NCBI GenBank assembly: GCA_949752735.1
Contig: OX457042.1
Span: 58,479,297 to 58,543,296 of the forward strand
Direction: 5' to 3'
Source: Lumbricus terrestris
Lineage: Eukaryota; Annelida; Clitellata; Crassiclitellata; Lumbricidae
Length of the DNA stretch: 64,000 nt
A program made the translations under genes and the position numbers. Position 1 is the first letter of the stretch; the number at the start of each line of letters is the position of its first letter. The notes under the pieces were generated by a model that was not told the DNA's origin, ran no database searches, and saw only the letters and a list, made by a program, of their open reading frames with translations. Of this stretch, positions 23,783-48,548 are shown piece after piece.

Positions 23783-25879
23783 CCCATTAGTGCCTAGCGT
23801 CCCCAAAAATGGGACACCACTTCAAAAATTCACATAAAATTAAATATGCATTGAAGATGCAATTTAATGTAATAGCCGTCATGCCAACATGCTAATAAAG
23901 TGATTCTGACACAAAATGCGCACCAAAAATTCTTTATCAACTGAAAATTGTGTTTTTAATCACGCCATTGACCTATTTTAACAAATGTAAACATTGCGGA
24001 CTTTCCGCGTCTTATTAAAAAAAATGTGTGCCTGTTTCTGCAGATCTGGCTTTGGTTTCACAATGGTTAGTATATACTATTAAATAAATAATTAGATCAA
24101 ATTCATTTTACTAAAATATAACATATGCATTTTATCACTGAAGCGCTGTCCCATTTTTGGGAACGCAAGGCACGAATGGGTACGTGAAGTTCAATGCATG
24201 CAGTTTTGCTTCTTGTGTGGTATTTTAGTCAGATATTGTTTGAAAAGAAGCATAAACGGCTGTTTGTAGGCAGAATTATCAATCGCAGTGAGAGTTAACG
24301 TTATATGGTGTCATTTGACTCAAAAATTTATTGACAACTTCAACTGTAGGTTACATTAGGCCTATGTATACACGTATAGCCTACAGGAATATTTCACATG
24401 TATAGAAATCGTCCAGGACCTACTAGACCTATGCAATGTAGTGCAAAATAATGGTCAAAGTGCACTCATTCTGATGCATGTAGTTGCTATAAAATTAATT
24501 TTAATAACTTAATTTATTATAATTTATTTGAAACAAATAAGGAAAAATATTAGTCGCTATGTAATTTGTCATTCTTTTCTAAGGTATCAGCCAATCTCAA
24601 ACAATGTCATTGTGCATTGTGCTGAATATAGCATTCCTGTAGCATTTTTCAGTTAGGCCTATTACAATTTCAGGTAGGCCTGATGGCAGTCCATGGCATC
24701 GTACTATGTTGAATACACCACTGGGCTTTTGCCCTGATTCACATCCGTACGGATGAGCTGGTACATGGATCCAAAGCCTGGAGCCCTGGATTAGTCAGAA
24801 GGCATATTGTTTGTCAATTCAGTCGATTCCTACTAACAAATAGTGGTCATTTCACCACTTCTTTACCACTCTCAGACTGCAACTAAGCCTTGTTGGCTAC
24901 AAAGACTGTTTGTTGAATACACCACATGGCTACTTTACTCTGTCAGACCTATAATGGAGTTTGGGTCTTGAGTCCTCAACTTGGTGTGGGTGGTTCATTG
25001 CACCCACTATGTTTTGTAGGCTACTATGACTACTTTCTTTACCACTCTGAGACTGCTACAGTAGATGAGCAAAATATACCACTATTGAGACGATACAGGC
25101 CAGCAAATGTGAAGATTTTCACTTCCTTTGGTCGAGCTGTTCAATATAGAAAAGTGAGGGCCAGTGCATGGATCTGAACACATAGCTGTTTCTATTAGGG
25201 AAATGAAAGCTGACTGTATGAACCAGAAAGTGTGTTCACTTGCACTTTAGCACTAAGCTCCATCTGTTGGAACTCAGTTGCATTGTGCGAATGAAAGTGT
25301 GCGGAAAGTTTGAGAAAAATGAAATGTCGGTCCACATAAAGAGGGTTTGGCCAAGAATCTACTACACAAAACCAGTCTCAAGAACTTTAGCACTTGAAAA
25401 CAACTATAATACTTCATTAATTTTAACTGTTTTATATGCTTTATGTAACAGTGTTGATTGCTACTGGAATAGGATGTTGATCTTAGGCATGAACAGAATT
25501 ATTATGATATGATGCGAGTAAGCAATTCATTTCAAAATGTGAACAATTTTGCATATAAATGTATTCAGGCATGCCAATTTTGTTGAAATTTTGCTTAAAC
25601 ATTTGTTTTTTAATGATTCTGAGTACAAATTATTTATATGTTCTCTTAACTCGACTGTAACAACAGTCTTGAGTGATATAACCTGTACATATGACCATGT
25701 AAATCTTCACGTACCCATTCGTGCCTAGTGTCCCCAAAAATGGGACGCTTCAAAAACTTGCTCCTAAAGCAACAAAAGCAAACATTTTGCAGAATTTGTG
25801 TTAGGTATTGTCCAAACTCATCACTTGCAACAAAGTTTTTATATTTTGAGAAGATTTTGAAAAATCAGGCACTAATGGG
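23783..25879. mobile_element. piggyBac-like element, 2.1 kb, no clear transposase
   Basis: TTAA flanks both ends (23779-23782, 25880-25883) and the ends are CCCATTAGTGCC and GGCACTAATGGG. A second inverted pair lies inside: 24150-24190 and 25705-25745 mirror each other through CACGAATGGGTACGTGAAG. A GTCCCCAAAAATGGGAC motif accompanies the ends. The largest inner frame (24926-25177, 83 codons) is not recognisable as transposase. It lies just downstream of copy 1. Confidence 0.7.
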
Positions 25880-26268
25880 TTAAGTCTATAATATGCATCA
25901 TAAAGAAATGTATGTCTAACACTGGTCTATACCTGGGTGCGTATAAAGCTGGGCGTAGGCTACCCGTACCAGTAATGACCATGTCCGTAACCTGAAATGC
26001 GTACCCAACCCGTACCCGACACAGAGTGCGTTGAAACTCGCAGGCACGGGTGAACCTCTAGTTTTGACGTGAATCTTTGGACTTTGGAACTGAGACATTA
26101 ATCGTCGCCTGAGTAGTGAGTATTATCTACGCGGATATCCACCTTTCTGAATTCCGAGATAATCGAGGTAAAAGTTTTGGTAAAATTTTACAGAAAAAAT
26201 TAATTTAGGCCAATAAACATTAGACACAAACATCGCATTAAAATATCAACACCAGGGACAGTCGTGCT

Positions 26269-26518
26269 CCTAGGCGGCGCTAGGGGGCGGCCCCCCTAAA
26301 AAAGGGGCATCCGAATTTTTTTACAATGAAATATCCCCGATTTTCGGCTGACGACTTAAAAAAGGTCGTCAGAAAGTTTGGCGGCGAAAATGGAAAATTT
26401 TCATGAAATTTTGGTTCGTGCCTAAAAAAAGGTCGTCAGAAATTTTGACGGATGAAAATGTGAAATTTTCGTCGCGAGGCTTCAGCCCCCCCCAAACTGA
26501 ATCCTCGCGCCGCCACTG
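26269..26518. mobile_element. 250-bp hAT-like MITE with 8-bp target duplication
   Basis: The target GTCGTGCT is repeated at 26261-26268 and 26519-26526. The ends are CCTAGGCGGCGCTAGG and, read inward from the right, CAGTGGCGGCGCGAGG. Internal AAAAAAGGTCGTCAGAAA repeats occur twice. No coding frame. Confidence 0.8.
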
Positions 26519-26529
26519 GTCGTGCTAGT

Positions 26530-27350
26530 GAGTCGTAAACAATCCATTTAAAAATACTAATCTTTAACATTGTTTTTCAGACATTTGCGATTTTTTTAAA
26601 ATGGACTTAAATCGATATTGCAAGTCAAAAACGCAATAATGAAAAGAGAGCAATTATAATTCGCGAGTTCGTTTGTTTCAATTTTCGCGAATTTAATACT
26701 ATTTTTACTCTAAAATTTATTATTTTTAAATTGCAGTGATGAAAATGATTACGATAATGATGATAATATTTTGTTTGGCGTTTTATTTTCATACCTTACA
26801 AATTTAGAATTTATCATTAGAAATGTCGGCATTTCTGGTTTGTCCATAAGCGAGTTTTATTAGGCCTACTATCTAAAAATACGGTAATAAATTTTAATTG
26901 TTTTGACATTGGTACCAGTAATAATAGGCCTAATTGTTATCATGTGTTATGACATTAGAAGTTTTGATAAGAATATTATTACTCAGCTATAAATGTTTGT
27001 AGTCATTGTGATCTTTATTATTATTATCATCAACAGTTTGATTGTCATTATTATTTTTTGGCATTATTGTAATTGCAATTGAATTTTAAAGTTATTATTT
27101 CAATATTATTCTTCATGATCACATGCGGTAATGCATTAAATTAATGTGAAAGTGAAACTAAAATTCTTGATTTCCTCATCGGAGAAGTATGCTTACATCA
27201 CCGGATTTTTCCGCTGTTTATAATTCCTGAAAACGAAGCAGCAGATTAAGGGTTCAGAGGAGATATCACAGGGAAGTGCTAATGTCGGAAACATCCGAGA
27301 CAAAGGAATTTCTTATTCATGTAATTGGGGAACAAAACAAATTGTTTTGC
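26530..27350. other. No gene seen
   Basis: A/T-rich spacer. The part around 27170-27340 is loosely similar to 46380-46560 downstream of copy 2, so the duplicated unit extends at least this far past exon D. Confidence 0.45.
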
Positions 27351-27359
27351 TACACCTTC

Positions 27360-27560
27360 ACCGCCACCAAAACACCACCACTTTCATCATCATCTATGCC
27401 GTCGTCATCATCACATCATCATCAACAATAAGAACAAAAATAGCGCCATCATCTTCAACACCGTCATCGTCGTGGTTATCAACATCACCAGCATCTTAAT
27501 CATCATCATCATCATCATCGTTGTCATCATCGTCATCATCATTATCATTATCATTCATTC
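27360..27560. repeat. (CAT/CGT)n-rich tract downstream of copy 1
   Basis: Imperfect CAT triplets with CAC and CGT interruptions. A similar tract follows copy 2 at 46563-46640, again consistent with one ancestral unit. Confidence 0.8.
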
Positions 27561-28075
27561 CGAAAATTTATATAGCGCCCCTTTAAGAAGTCTACTCAGA
27601 GGCGCTCCCAGTCCAGCCACAGCTAAAAAGATAGGTCTTGAGCAACTTGTAGAAAGCAGGCAAATTATTCCGAGGTAGTAAGCGCAGTGCAAGCGGGAAC
27701 CCATTCCATGTGGACGGGCCAACAGCCGAGAAGGCTCGACGCTGTCTGGTAGCAGAGCGGGTTCGAGGGTCCATCAGCTCCCCATTGGCCGAAGAGCGTA
27801 AAGCTCGACGGGAGGCTACGACAGAGATTAGAGAAGTAGGAAGGAGCACTACCAATTAAGGACCGCCAAACAAGTGCTGCTATACTGTACGAGATGCGCT
27901 GCGAGACTGGAAGCAAGTGCAGAACATCACGTATATAGGCAGAAATTGGGGCAAATTTTGGGATATGACCAATACGCCGAGCAGCAGAGCGCATGACCCA
28001 GTCAAGATGCCTTATTAAGTAAGATGGGTGACCAGCAAGGATTGAGCAGCAATGATCAATTCTGCTAGTTACGAA
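27556..28075 (-). pseudogene. CR1/L2-like LINE C-terminal fragment
   Basis: Two overlapping minus-strand frames together give SRIDHCCSILAGHP, then AARRIGHIPKFAPISAYIRD, and after a frameshift AFSAVGPSTWNGFPLALR. The 3' tail GGCGCTATATAAATTTTCGG is at 27556-27580. The polymerase core is missing; one frameshift separates the two frames near 27800. Confidence 0.8.
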
Positions 28076-28407
28076 GGCATGACACACGCATGCACACATA
28101 ATAACAGAGCTATGCACATATCATATGTGACATATGCGCGCACACATACATGCAGGCACACGCATGCACACGCATGCACAGTGGTGCAGCATACAATTGT
28201 TTTTACCAATCCAACATCTGATTTAGCTTTAATTCTTTTAATCAGTCCATTTTTCATTCAGGCAATAAATTCGCCTTATCAATCCAGTTTCTATTTGAGC
28301 CGCAGCTATTTTTATCAATCTATTTAAAATAGACTTAGGTCTATGATCGTGCATCAGTTATGCTCCGCATTCAGCAAGAATCTGTTCATCGATCATACTT
28401 CTAGGTG

Positions 28408-28690
28408 ATGATGATGATTCTCTGCCCGAAGGCAGGTTCATTGGCTTTACGCCCCTGGGGATGAGATGAGTGAGGTGGTATCCCGTTGCCTTCCCCACAG
28501 ACAATGATGTGTAAGCAACTTCCCAAGGTCGCTCCGCAGGATCTTGCGCCCCTGCGTCCCACACGTGCTAGCCCGAGATATCTAAATCTCTGAATGTCAA
28601 CTCCCAGCCCGGGGCTTGAACCGCAGTCAGTTGCAGCAAACAGACGAATGCCGCTCTCGCTTACCAGTGTAGCTAACTGTTGATTAATTT
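28408..28690 (-). repeat. tRNA-derived SINE, minus strand, (ATC)n tail
   Basis: Read on the minus strand, box-B-like GGTTCAAGCCCCGGG is followed by the body GGAAGGCAACGGGATACCAC, AAAGCCAATGAACC, and a CATCATCATC tail. It belongs to the same SINE family as the copies before exon D. Confidence 0.75.
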
Positions 28691-29039
28691 CATCATTCCG
28701 ACTTCTATTGCTAAACAATTATTTTCTCACCCAAACTTGCGGTCGACCAACTTTAATAATCATTCATTTCGAATAATCTAGACCGCCTAGATCTAGATAG
28801 ATCACCCAAATGCCATTGCAGCAGAGTTAAATGACAATTATTTCGTCGTCATAAGCATGAGTAAAAAAATATTACAACTTATTGATAATGGTACGAGTAA
28901 ATGGATAGTACCGTGTGTCCTATTTTATTAGGGCCTAGTTAAGAATTGTTTTCTTTTAAATTAATATTATAATTGAGTTATTCAGCAGTGCTTAATCAAG
29001 ACATCTATAGCGGGGAAAATCCTCCATAAATGAAATTTT

Positions 29040-30190
29040 TTACTCCAGAAATTTTGACTAAGTGACAGCAGTCTTTAGTTGCTGTTTATATTATTGTATT
29101 ACATAAACAGCTATAACATACCATGATTTTATTTACAATGCTACCGTTACAGTGTGCACAAAACTTAAAAAATGGGACGAGACATTTATTGAAATCTTAA
29201 ACCACGTCACTGAGCAATGAAGCAGTGGGTAATTTTGATAACATGACAGCTTAAAAAGTTACTATTGCATTTGGAAATCCAAAATATCTAAATAGACAAG
29301 AGGGGCATTTGTTGAAGTCTTAAATCATATTTTTTCAGCAATGAAATATTATGAGAATTTTAATAGGGATCACAGCTTAAAATGCTACTATTGCAGTGTG
29401 CAAATAATTGTTTTTTATAAACAATTGGATGAAACATGTATTGAAGTCTTAGACCTCGTCTCTGAGCATTTGAATAATGAGCAATTTTGTTAAGATGACA
29501 CCTTAACAACCAATGGTTAGGCTACAGGTAGTACAGGGTGCAAATCCCTAAAATTTAAAAAAAAAATTGGAAGGTGACACTGAAGTCTTAAACCACAACT
29601 AACAGCATTGAAAAATGAGCAGTTTTGTTAAGCTAATAGCTAAAAAATGATACCATGGAAAAAATTGAAATATCTAAACATGTGAGAGGGGACATTTTAA
29701 AACCATTAAAACAAATTCTTGTTGAGGTGACAGCGTAAAATGCTATAGACCCACTATTAAAGCGTGCAAATAAAAAAAAAGGTTTAAGCAATGGGAGAGA
29801 CATTTATTGAAACCACAAACCACGTCTCTGTGCACTGAAATAATGAGTAGGCCTAATTTTGGTAAGATGACAAACTGCAGTTGCAGTGTGCAAAATTAAT
29901 ATTGAAAAATTGCATGATATTGCAATGGAGGCCACGCTCTGAATTCTTAAACTATAATGTATGACCACCAGCCTTGAAAATGAGCAATTTTATTAAGATG
30001 ATAGATTAAAAGCTTATCATTACAGTTAGGAAATTCAAGACATTCTACAAATTTTAACAATGGAGACGGGACATTATTTAATTGAAGTGTTGAACCATGT
30101 ATTTCAGCAATGAACTTATGAAAATTTCGTTCAAATGACAGCCTAAAATGCTACCATTAGTGTGGCAATTTAAAATCATTTGATGATGGG
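29040..30190. repeat. Divergent tandem array, unit ~125-145 bp, about 8-9 copies
   Basis: The phrase ATTGAAGTCTTAAACCACG, with changes, recurs near 29187, 29312, 29436, 29580, 29808, 29938 and 30078. Each is followed by 'AGCAATGA...ATTTTG' and 'ACAGCTTAAAATGCTAC(T/C)ATT' elements and a 'GCAGTGTGCAAAT' phrase. Units are clearly related but strongly diverged. No coding frame spans the units. Confidence 0.8.
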
Positions 30191-30650
30191 GAGGGGCGCA
30201 TGCCAGGTTTTTTTGCAATTCTAAATGGATTTATGCAGTTGAAGATGCGCTTCTGTGCATCTAGAAAGAGCTGGCAAACAAGAGCCTGAAACGTTTTCTA
30301 GACAATGTCTCCAGCTAAAAAAAGCGTTGATTTCTAGGGTTTCGTCGTAATCGGAGTGGGCTTCGTGTCTTCGGCACTCGCGGGCTCGAACCTTCGGCGC
30401 TATCAATATGGGCAACCTCCAGCAAAATGTTCTGGCTGCGCCCCTGGACCCAACTCCCCGAAAGTCCACCAATAGTATATAAGTACACACATTGCTGTCA
30501 AAAACATCACTTTCAAGCACATTGAGGTCGTCAGCAACCCGATATTCACTGTAAAAGCATTAAAAAAGCATTAATTTGAAACCAATTTCTGCAATGATCG
30601 AATTTTGGCGGATTTTGGATATGTTACTCAGCAAAAGATTTCGAGCAGGA

Positions 30651-30895
30651 AACCGTTTAGGCCTAGAAGTTAGAACGCTCCTAAAGCATCTTTGCGAAGG
30701 TTGACGGCAAAATTGGGGTAGATTGCCCGGGCTACGGTAATCTAATAGGCCTTATTGATACCATGGGAACAAACTATGACATTGTACGAAAGAGAATGAC
30801 AAACCGTTTAGGTCTAGAAAGCTCCTAAAGCATCTTTGCGAAGGTTGACGGCATATAATGCATGGACTAATCTAATAGGCCTTATTGAAAATGAC
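30651..30895. repeat. ~150-bp tandem duplication
   Basis: ACCGTTTAGGCCTAGAAG with CTCCTAAAGCATCTTTGCG and GGTTGACGGCA occurs at 30652 and again at 30804. Both end in TCTAATAGGCCTTATTGA. It lies directly upstream of the conserved block at 30893. Confidence 0.85.
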
Positions 30896-31275
30896 AAACA
30901 TTCAGGCGCAGCAGCAAGGAGGGTTTGCGTTGATTCACGAAAGTTCCTTCCTAAAAATAGATGCCAACCAATATAGTTACATCCTGTTTTGCGGACGCAA
31001 CGACAAAGTAGGACATACATGTATATTTCTCATGTTATTCTGTTTCTCTTGCTAAATCAGTGACCATTATGTTAAACGTTCTTGCGAAGTTATTAAGCAT
31101 AACAGCATTGTTCAGTAAGCCTAAAGCAAAAGCTATCGAATAAAAAACATCTAAGATTATATTTCTGCTGCTCCGCAAACGATCGCTATTGGCGTCAATG
31201 CAGGAAAATACTTGCGAAACAAAAAGCGAAAGAAAAGCGGAAGTAGGATAAACGCAAAAGAGGCCAGTGGAAAGA
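30893..31275 (+). promoter_or_regulatory. Conserved intergenic block 1 (candidate 5' region of copy 2)
   Basis: This ~380-bp stretch is conserved with 48049-48418 (between copies 2 and 3) and with 63744-64000 (after copy 3). Shared landmarks include AACATTCAGGCGCA, GTTAAACGTTCTT, TTCAGTAA, CTATCGAATAAAA and GCAGGAAAATACTT. At 31224-31231 it has AAGCGAAA, an AANNGAAA match to IRF-type sites. It lies 2.9 kb upstream of exon A of copy 2. It could be promoter, first exon or an unrelated repeat; the sequence does not decide. Confidence 0.45.
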
Positions 31276-31279
31276 AACA

Positions 31280-33640
31280 GAATCCTGATTTCCGACTTAG
31301 GCTACTTCAAGTAGGACTTGTAGTTTTTATATCAATCCTATTATGTGTCTCTTGATAATCATGAAAGTTACATATTTGCATAGCCTACCTGGGTTCCATA
31401 TGGAGTTCTTATTTGGAGTTTTACTGTCTTCCAACACCAAAAGTTTCATAAATCTTTCTCTAAACATTGTTGAACAAATTTCCCATTAAGTTTCTTGTCT
31501 TGCGAAAGCATTTTTAAAAGATTTTATAAGAAAGCGAAATATTGCCTTGAAACGATTAGGCTAACGGTCACTGTTGCGGTAATGATTTACTGGCCATATT
31601 CGATATTGGCTTATCCGCACTATACCCATAGGCTACGCAGAGAGCCAGAGGGCACTGCTATTTTGGCTGTCTGTCAAGGGAGAGAACTAGTAGCATAGGT
31701 TATGTAAGGCTGTAAGCTATCTCTACTCTCGTGCTCGAATTCCACTTCTTCGTAATAATTATCTGGCTAAGTAAAGTTTCATTTGGAGACGATCTTCTAT
31801 GGTTCTGGAAGGTGTTTCATTGGCCATTGTGTCTATCATAACAGGTATAATAAACAGTACGAGTGCTTTTAGTTTTAGTTATGATGCTACTTTCTGATAA
31901 TCTACCAATTCCAGGAGGAAGGCAAATAAAACCTGCTTCCAATTCCAGGAGGAAGGCATACAAAATCATGTGGGTCATGCACAATTTTGAACATGGCACA
32001 ACTGCGCGATGGCAAGTCATTTGCAGCTCCTTCACCTACCAGGCCCGGAGGTTTGGGTCTACTAACTGGCAAATCTAGCGCACTATTCTGAGTCATATTT
32101 GTTGGAAAGCGTCAATAACAATGATGATCTATTTAAGTGTACCAAGGCTCACAAGAAATTTGTGTTTATTAAAATTCTGCTTCTGCTTTTTAAATTGATT
32201 TATGCGTGTGAGTCCAGTTGGACCCCTGGGGTCTCTATGGACCCCAAACGAATTATCTATTTTTTTACATGTGTGAAGTTTTATTCTGACCAATAAAACC
32301 ATGCAGTTATTGATGAATGAATGATCGACAATTACATATAATCTTAGAGTTGTGACACGTTGCAAAAAAATTGCACCCATGACAACACGCCTGGTGTCCG
32401 CCTGGACTCCAGGAATGTGGATGAGGGTTAAATCAGTAGCCACAATAATTATGTTAAACGTTCTAAAGAACTCTACGTTTTTGATCAAAACAGAATCGCT
32501 CAGTAAATCAAAAACGGGTAAAAAAGACACAACCTGAATATAGGCTACTTCCGCAAAAGATCGCTATGAAAAGATGGACTGCAAAATGGGATCTGCGAAG
32601 AGAGAGCGAAAGTTATAGCAAACAGTGGAATTCTTATTTACGATTTGCTTCGATTTCAAGAAAAAGAGGTAAGTTGAAAGAGACAAATTATTATCCATTA
32701 AACGGCCTGATAAGAGACAGTTTGCTCATCCTCGGTCTTCTCGTCCCTTAAACTAACCTCTGCTCCACTTACACCTATTCTGATACGTCGCACTCACGAC
32801 TGAAAACCGAACACTTCAGGCAATTCTATCTCGATTTTACCCTTGCACCACCACACCACCACCACACCACCACCGTCGTTATGATTATCACAGTAGCACC
32901 ATGTTGTCTCATATTATTTCATTAACCTACCGGATTTTGATACAGGAACGAAAAGAGCACTTTGAATATAAGGGACTTGATTTCTTGTGGCGTCGGTGAT
33001 TAAGCTGGTCTCCCTAAATGGCTTTTGTGGATGCTGAGAAATCCTTGAACATCTAGGCTACATTACATAGTTCCTATATAGCCTACAATATAATATTGCA
33101 ACGGATGCTGCAAAACAAACGTTGGGGACCCGGAGAAATACAGAACACATCCTAATCCTAAGATAAAGACATTTAACTAATCTATTTTCTGTATTTTCAT
33201 TTTAAAGAAGAACATAAAAGATTGTCGAATAGAGAAATTGAACAGAATGTAACTCAGTCTGAAAGCCATACGGCGGTAAGATTGTTCAGTCAATTTATTT
33301 AAAGTAAATAAGTTAGTAACGAGATTAATGCCACGATTGACTTGATAGTCTTATTTGAAACTTTGTGTGGTCGTTGGATGAGAAGACGGTTGCACGTATG
33401 GGATCAAGGTTCACCAAATGCCCAGTTTAAGATGAAGGCAATGGATATTGATAAGTCAGGCATAACAAGCGATTAAGTGACGTTTAGTTTAATATGGTAT
33501 AATAATTATTGTGTACAAATTAGTATCTTTTGCAGTTAGGTCCTATGACATTTTGTGAGACGAAAGCCTATGTCCATAATATGTAATCGCAGCATTAAAC
33601 GAAGGCCTATATTGCATCCAATGTAAAATTCCTAATTAAC
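31280..33640. other. Spacer with a partial conserved block and a piggyBac-like remnant
   Basis: A second, shorter version of the conserved block lies at 32427-32625 (AAATCAG...ATGTTAAACGTTCT). The sequence before it ends in GATGAGGGTTAA and carries inverted GAGTCCAG-T/C-GGAC motifs (about 32208-32424), so a decayed piggyBac-like element may have inserted at the block's TTAA. A 34-bp tandem duplication with CCAATTCCAGGAGGAAGGCA is at 31907-31957. No gene seen otherwise. Confidence 0.45.
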
Positions 33641-33649
33641 TAGTGATGG

Positions 33650-34110
33650 GAAAATTTATAAATTTGGTCATGTCTCCTGCTATGCTATAATATTTTACAT
33701 TGGAGAAATTGCACTGGTTTCCCATACGATAGCGCATTGAGTATAGGATCGGTGCTCTGGTACGGCAATGTCAGCTTGGTGGTGCCCGAGACAACAGGCG
33801 AATATGCCTCAGTAAGAGTCCCGTGAGCTCTGCTGCTCCAGGGATACCGCAGGTCAACGCTTATCGGTTTTGCTCAAAGAAGGAGGTAGTGGTCTTGGTT
33901 CCAGTCGCACTATTTGGAACTATGCGGAATCGAGGTTTTTACACAGTGGACCAAGTGGTCTGGAATGGACTCACAGAGGAGTTACGTCTACTTCCTGGAA
34001 CTCTTACTGGGACATTTTTGTTCGACACAAAAATTCTGACTTTTTGCCGTGCTACAGTAGTCCCATTGGAGAGACGTTATGGAAATTCTTGAACGAACGA
34101 ATGGAACGAA
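33650..34110 (+). pseudogene. Decayed LINE marking the left side of copy 2
   Basis: Reading across frameshifts gives the LINE C-terminal pattern, ending DQVVWNGLTEELRLLPGTL (33951-34007). It aligns with 12130-12560 and lies at the same distance from exon A, so both descend from one insertion. Confidence 0.7.
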
Positions 34111-34178
34111 TTAATGAATGAATGCATGATAACCAATATCGTCTTCGAGTTTTAGCGTTGCATATTTATTCAATGCAG

Positions 34179-46040
<11,862 letters not shown>

Positions 46041-48048
46041 ACTCACTTCTTCACAAAAGTTTTATTCCAAACTCAGCTACTGATTCCATCAATAATTATG
46101 TTTTAATATTTAGCATATTTGATTATAATAAGAATAATCGAGCCTAAATGTTATTTAAAAGTAACGTCATTTTTTATTCTTATTGAGTTATATAATTATA
46201 TCAATTAAAATAAATATCACGCTTTCAAAATTATTGTCATCGTCATCGAAGATGTCAATTCCATTATTTAAAAAAATTATATTAACGTTAACCTACTAGC
46301 CTATGATCATTATAATTGTGATTTTATTGTTATTATTAATTTTGAATATAATTATCGTAAATGCAAAGTCCATTGAAATGTCTTGAATTCGTCTTTGATG
46401 AAGAACCTCCTCTGGTTTTGCCGATATTTCTATTATCTGAAGATGAAGCAAACGAACAAAAAAGTGGTTGACTAAGCTGAGCTATTAGTGCTATCATCAC
46501 AGGACAAAGGCGGCAACATCAGAAACTTACGATGGGAATTGTCGGATCGACTGGGAGAATCGCACATCGCATCATCATCATCATAATCATAAACATCATC
46601 GTCATCGCCGTCATCATCATCATCATCGTCGTCGTCCGCATGCATTAGCACGAAAGTAAGCTTAGTAGATTAAGGCTTATTCTCTTCTGTTGTGCCTAAA
46701 CGAACATATGCATTATTGATCTTCGTCTTCTTGATTATGCTATTGGGATTTCGCACTTCTAATTTCCTCTTTCATAGTAAATCCAACAGGGTAAGGTCCT
46801 CGAACGTCTATTGTCCTGCTACTTGACTCCTGTAGGCATAATTAGAGAATTACAACTGTCAGTTTTCAAAAAGCGTCTCGGTGTTTTTATGGCAAGAAAA
46901 TAGTCCCACTACAGGGTAGGCCAAAAAAAGTAATCTCCGATCGTTTTTTTGCAAATCTCTTGGCCAAAAATAAGATTTTTCAAATCGAGTTTTACGGGGT
47001 TAAAGGTAATTCATATCTACTCACAATAGCCAAAATAATTTCATTGTAATATTTGAAACAGAACAAAGTTTTATCACTTTTAGAGAGCCCACCCACGCAC
47101 ATCTCCGCATTCATGACTCATGACCGTCACTGGCAACTCCGGTCTTTTCCCGAATTAGATTCAAGGTCTTGCTCCTAGTTTCTATGTCCTGCAGGCTTAT
47201 ATAGCGCCTAAATACCTCTGACACTTTATGTGCAAGCATCTATCTGCATCTTTTCGCTCCCTCTTTCATAGACCTGTCAGGCAGAGAGCGCTTCCGAATA
47301 GCTCTGCTGTGAGAAGCGCTTTACAAATGTTATGTTATATTAGATTAGATTATAACGAGCTGTTACTATACATTTATTGCTAGAAGCTAAGGTACAAGAT
47401 ACGTATATGATACCGTAGTAGGTCTAGTATGACTTCACGTGGCTCATACTCTGAGTGCAAAAGTATGGAATGGCACTATGCTAGGGTCCAGTCTGGCATT
47501 TGGTGGGTATTTGTGGTCGCGCCCACCCGGCGTGACCTAATAATGGAAGCTTATCAACTGTCCTATAGTTAACGAGGTGCACCTGTACGTCTAACTACCT
47601 TCACATCTCCCTTCTTCGTGTAACGACAATGAGATCCACACGATAATCCTTAATCAATTAAACATATTAAGCTATTACCCAAACACAGAAAGCAGGAAGA
47701 TCTCCCTTTGGGAATCTATCACTTGTGATAAGTAAATGACAGACGCTGCTAACAAAGAACTCTTTCAACAGCAAATATATTTTGACAGCTCAACCGCGTA
47801 ATCAAATTGTCTCATTCGAAAGGCATCGGGCTCTTCTTCTTCAACCCTAACCTTTACTTCTCTGCAGGGCTTAAAGTGAGTGTGGGTGGACTGGCATGCA
47901 CGGCGTCCAGGCACTTATTTTTTTAATCTGAACGCCGTCCTGCCGTTTATTTCGCCAGCACAGACTGGAAAGTTAAGGAGCGTTCAGACACTTCTTTTTT
48001 ACACTTTAAGCACTGCTTCTCTGACTGCAAACTACTCACGAGATAGAA
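46041..48048. other. Spacer after copy 2
   Basis: A (CAT/CGT)n tract lies at 46563-46640. A LINE 3' tail on the + strand lies at about 47270-47345 (AGCGCTTCCGAATAGCTCTG...GCGCTTTACAAATG). No gene recognised. Confidence 0.5.
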
Positions 48049-48418
48049 CGCCAAACATTCGGGCGAAGCAGCAACGATGCGCTGTGCGATGCTGCGCAAA
48101 AATTCCCTTCGTAAAAATAGACGCCAACCAATTATTTATATTCAATCCTATTGACACCACCACGAGATAGGATTTATATTTCCCATTTAATATTATGAGT
48201 CCCTTGTTAAATAGTTGCCATAGTAAGTTAAACGCTCTTAAGAAGTCAATGTTTTTAATCGTAACAACATCGTTCAGTAAAGGAAAAAGGAAAATCTATC
48301 GAATAAAAGGAACAACTGAAACATCCGCAAACGATCATCGCAATGGGCGCAACTGCAGGAAAATACTTCGGAAAGAAAAGCGAAAGTAATCGTTGCAAAA
48401 AAGAGGTCAGTGGGAAAA
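48049..48418 (+). promoter_or_regulatory. Conserved intergenic block 2 (candidate 5' region of copy 3)
   Basis: Aligns with 30893-31275 over nearly its full length. An AANNGAAA (IRF-type) match AAGCGAAA lies at 48378-48385, in the same relative place as in block 1. A 64-codon frame (48195-48389) spans it, but block 1 does not keep that frame, so I do not call a protein. Removing the gypsy element and LINE B copy leaves about 1.4 kb between this block and exon A of copy 3. Confidence 0.45.
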
Positions 48419-48420
48419 AA

Positions 48421-48548
48421 CTTATTCTTCATTTATTCCTTTCATTCATTTCATTAACTACTCAGAGGCGCTCTCGACTCCCGCTCGGCCAAAGATAGCA
48501 GTTTTTCAAAGCTTATAGAATGTGCCAGAGAGTGACCGAGGGAACAGG
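48421..48548 (-). pseudogene. LINE E, 3' tail segment
   Basis: Minus-strand CR1-like tail with (ATGAA)n at the 3' end and the AGCGCCTCTGAGTAG signature. It continues at 48888-49024 and 53850-53990; a MITE and the gypsy element split it. Confidence 0.7.

Noticed and set aside
24926..25512. Two + frames in the piggyBac-like element as a host gene
   Set aside because: No recognised domain, low complexity of evidence, and they lie between TTAA-flanked ends.
48195..48389. 64-codon protein in conserved block 2
   Set aside because: The matching frame in block 1 has stops, so conservation does not favour coding.
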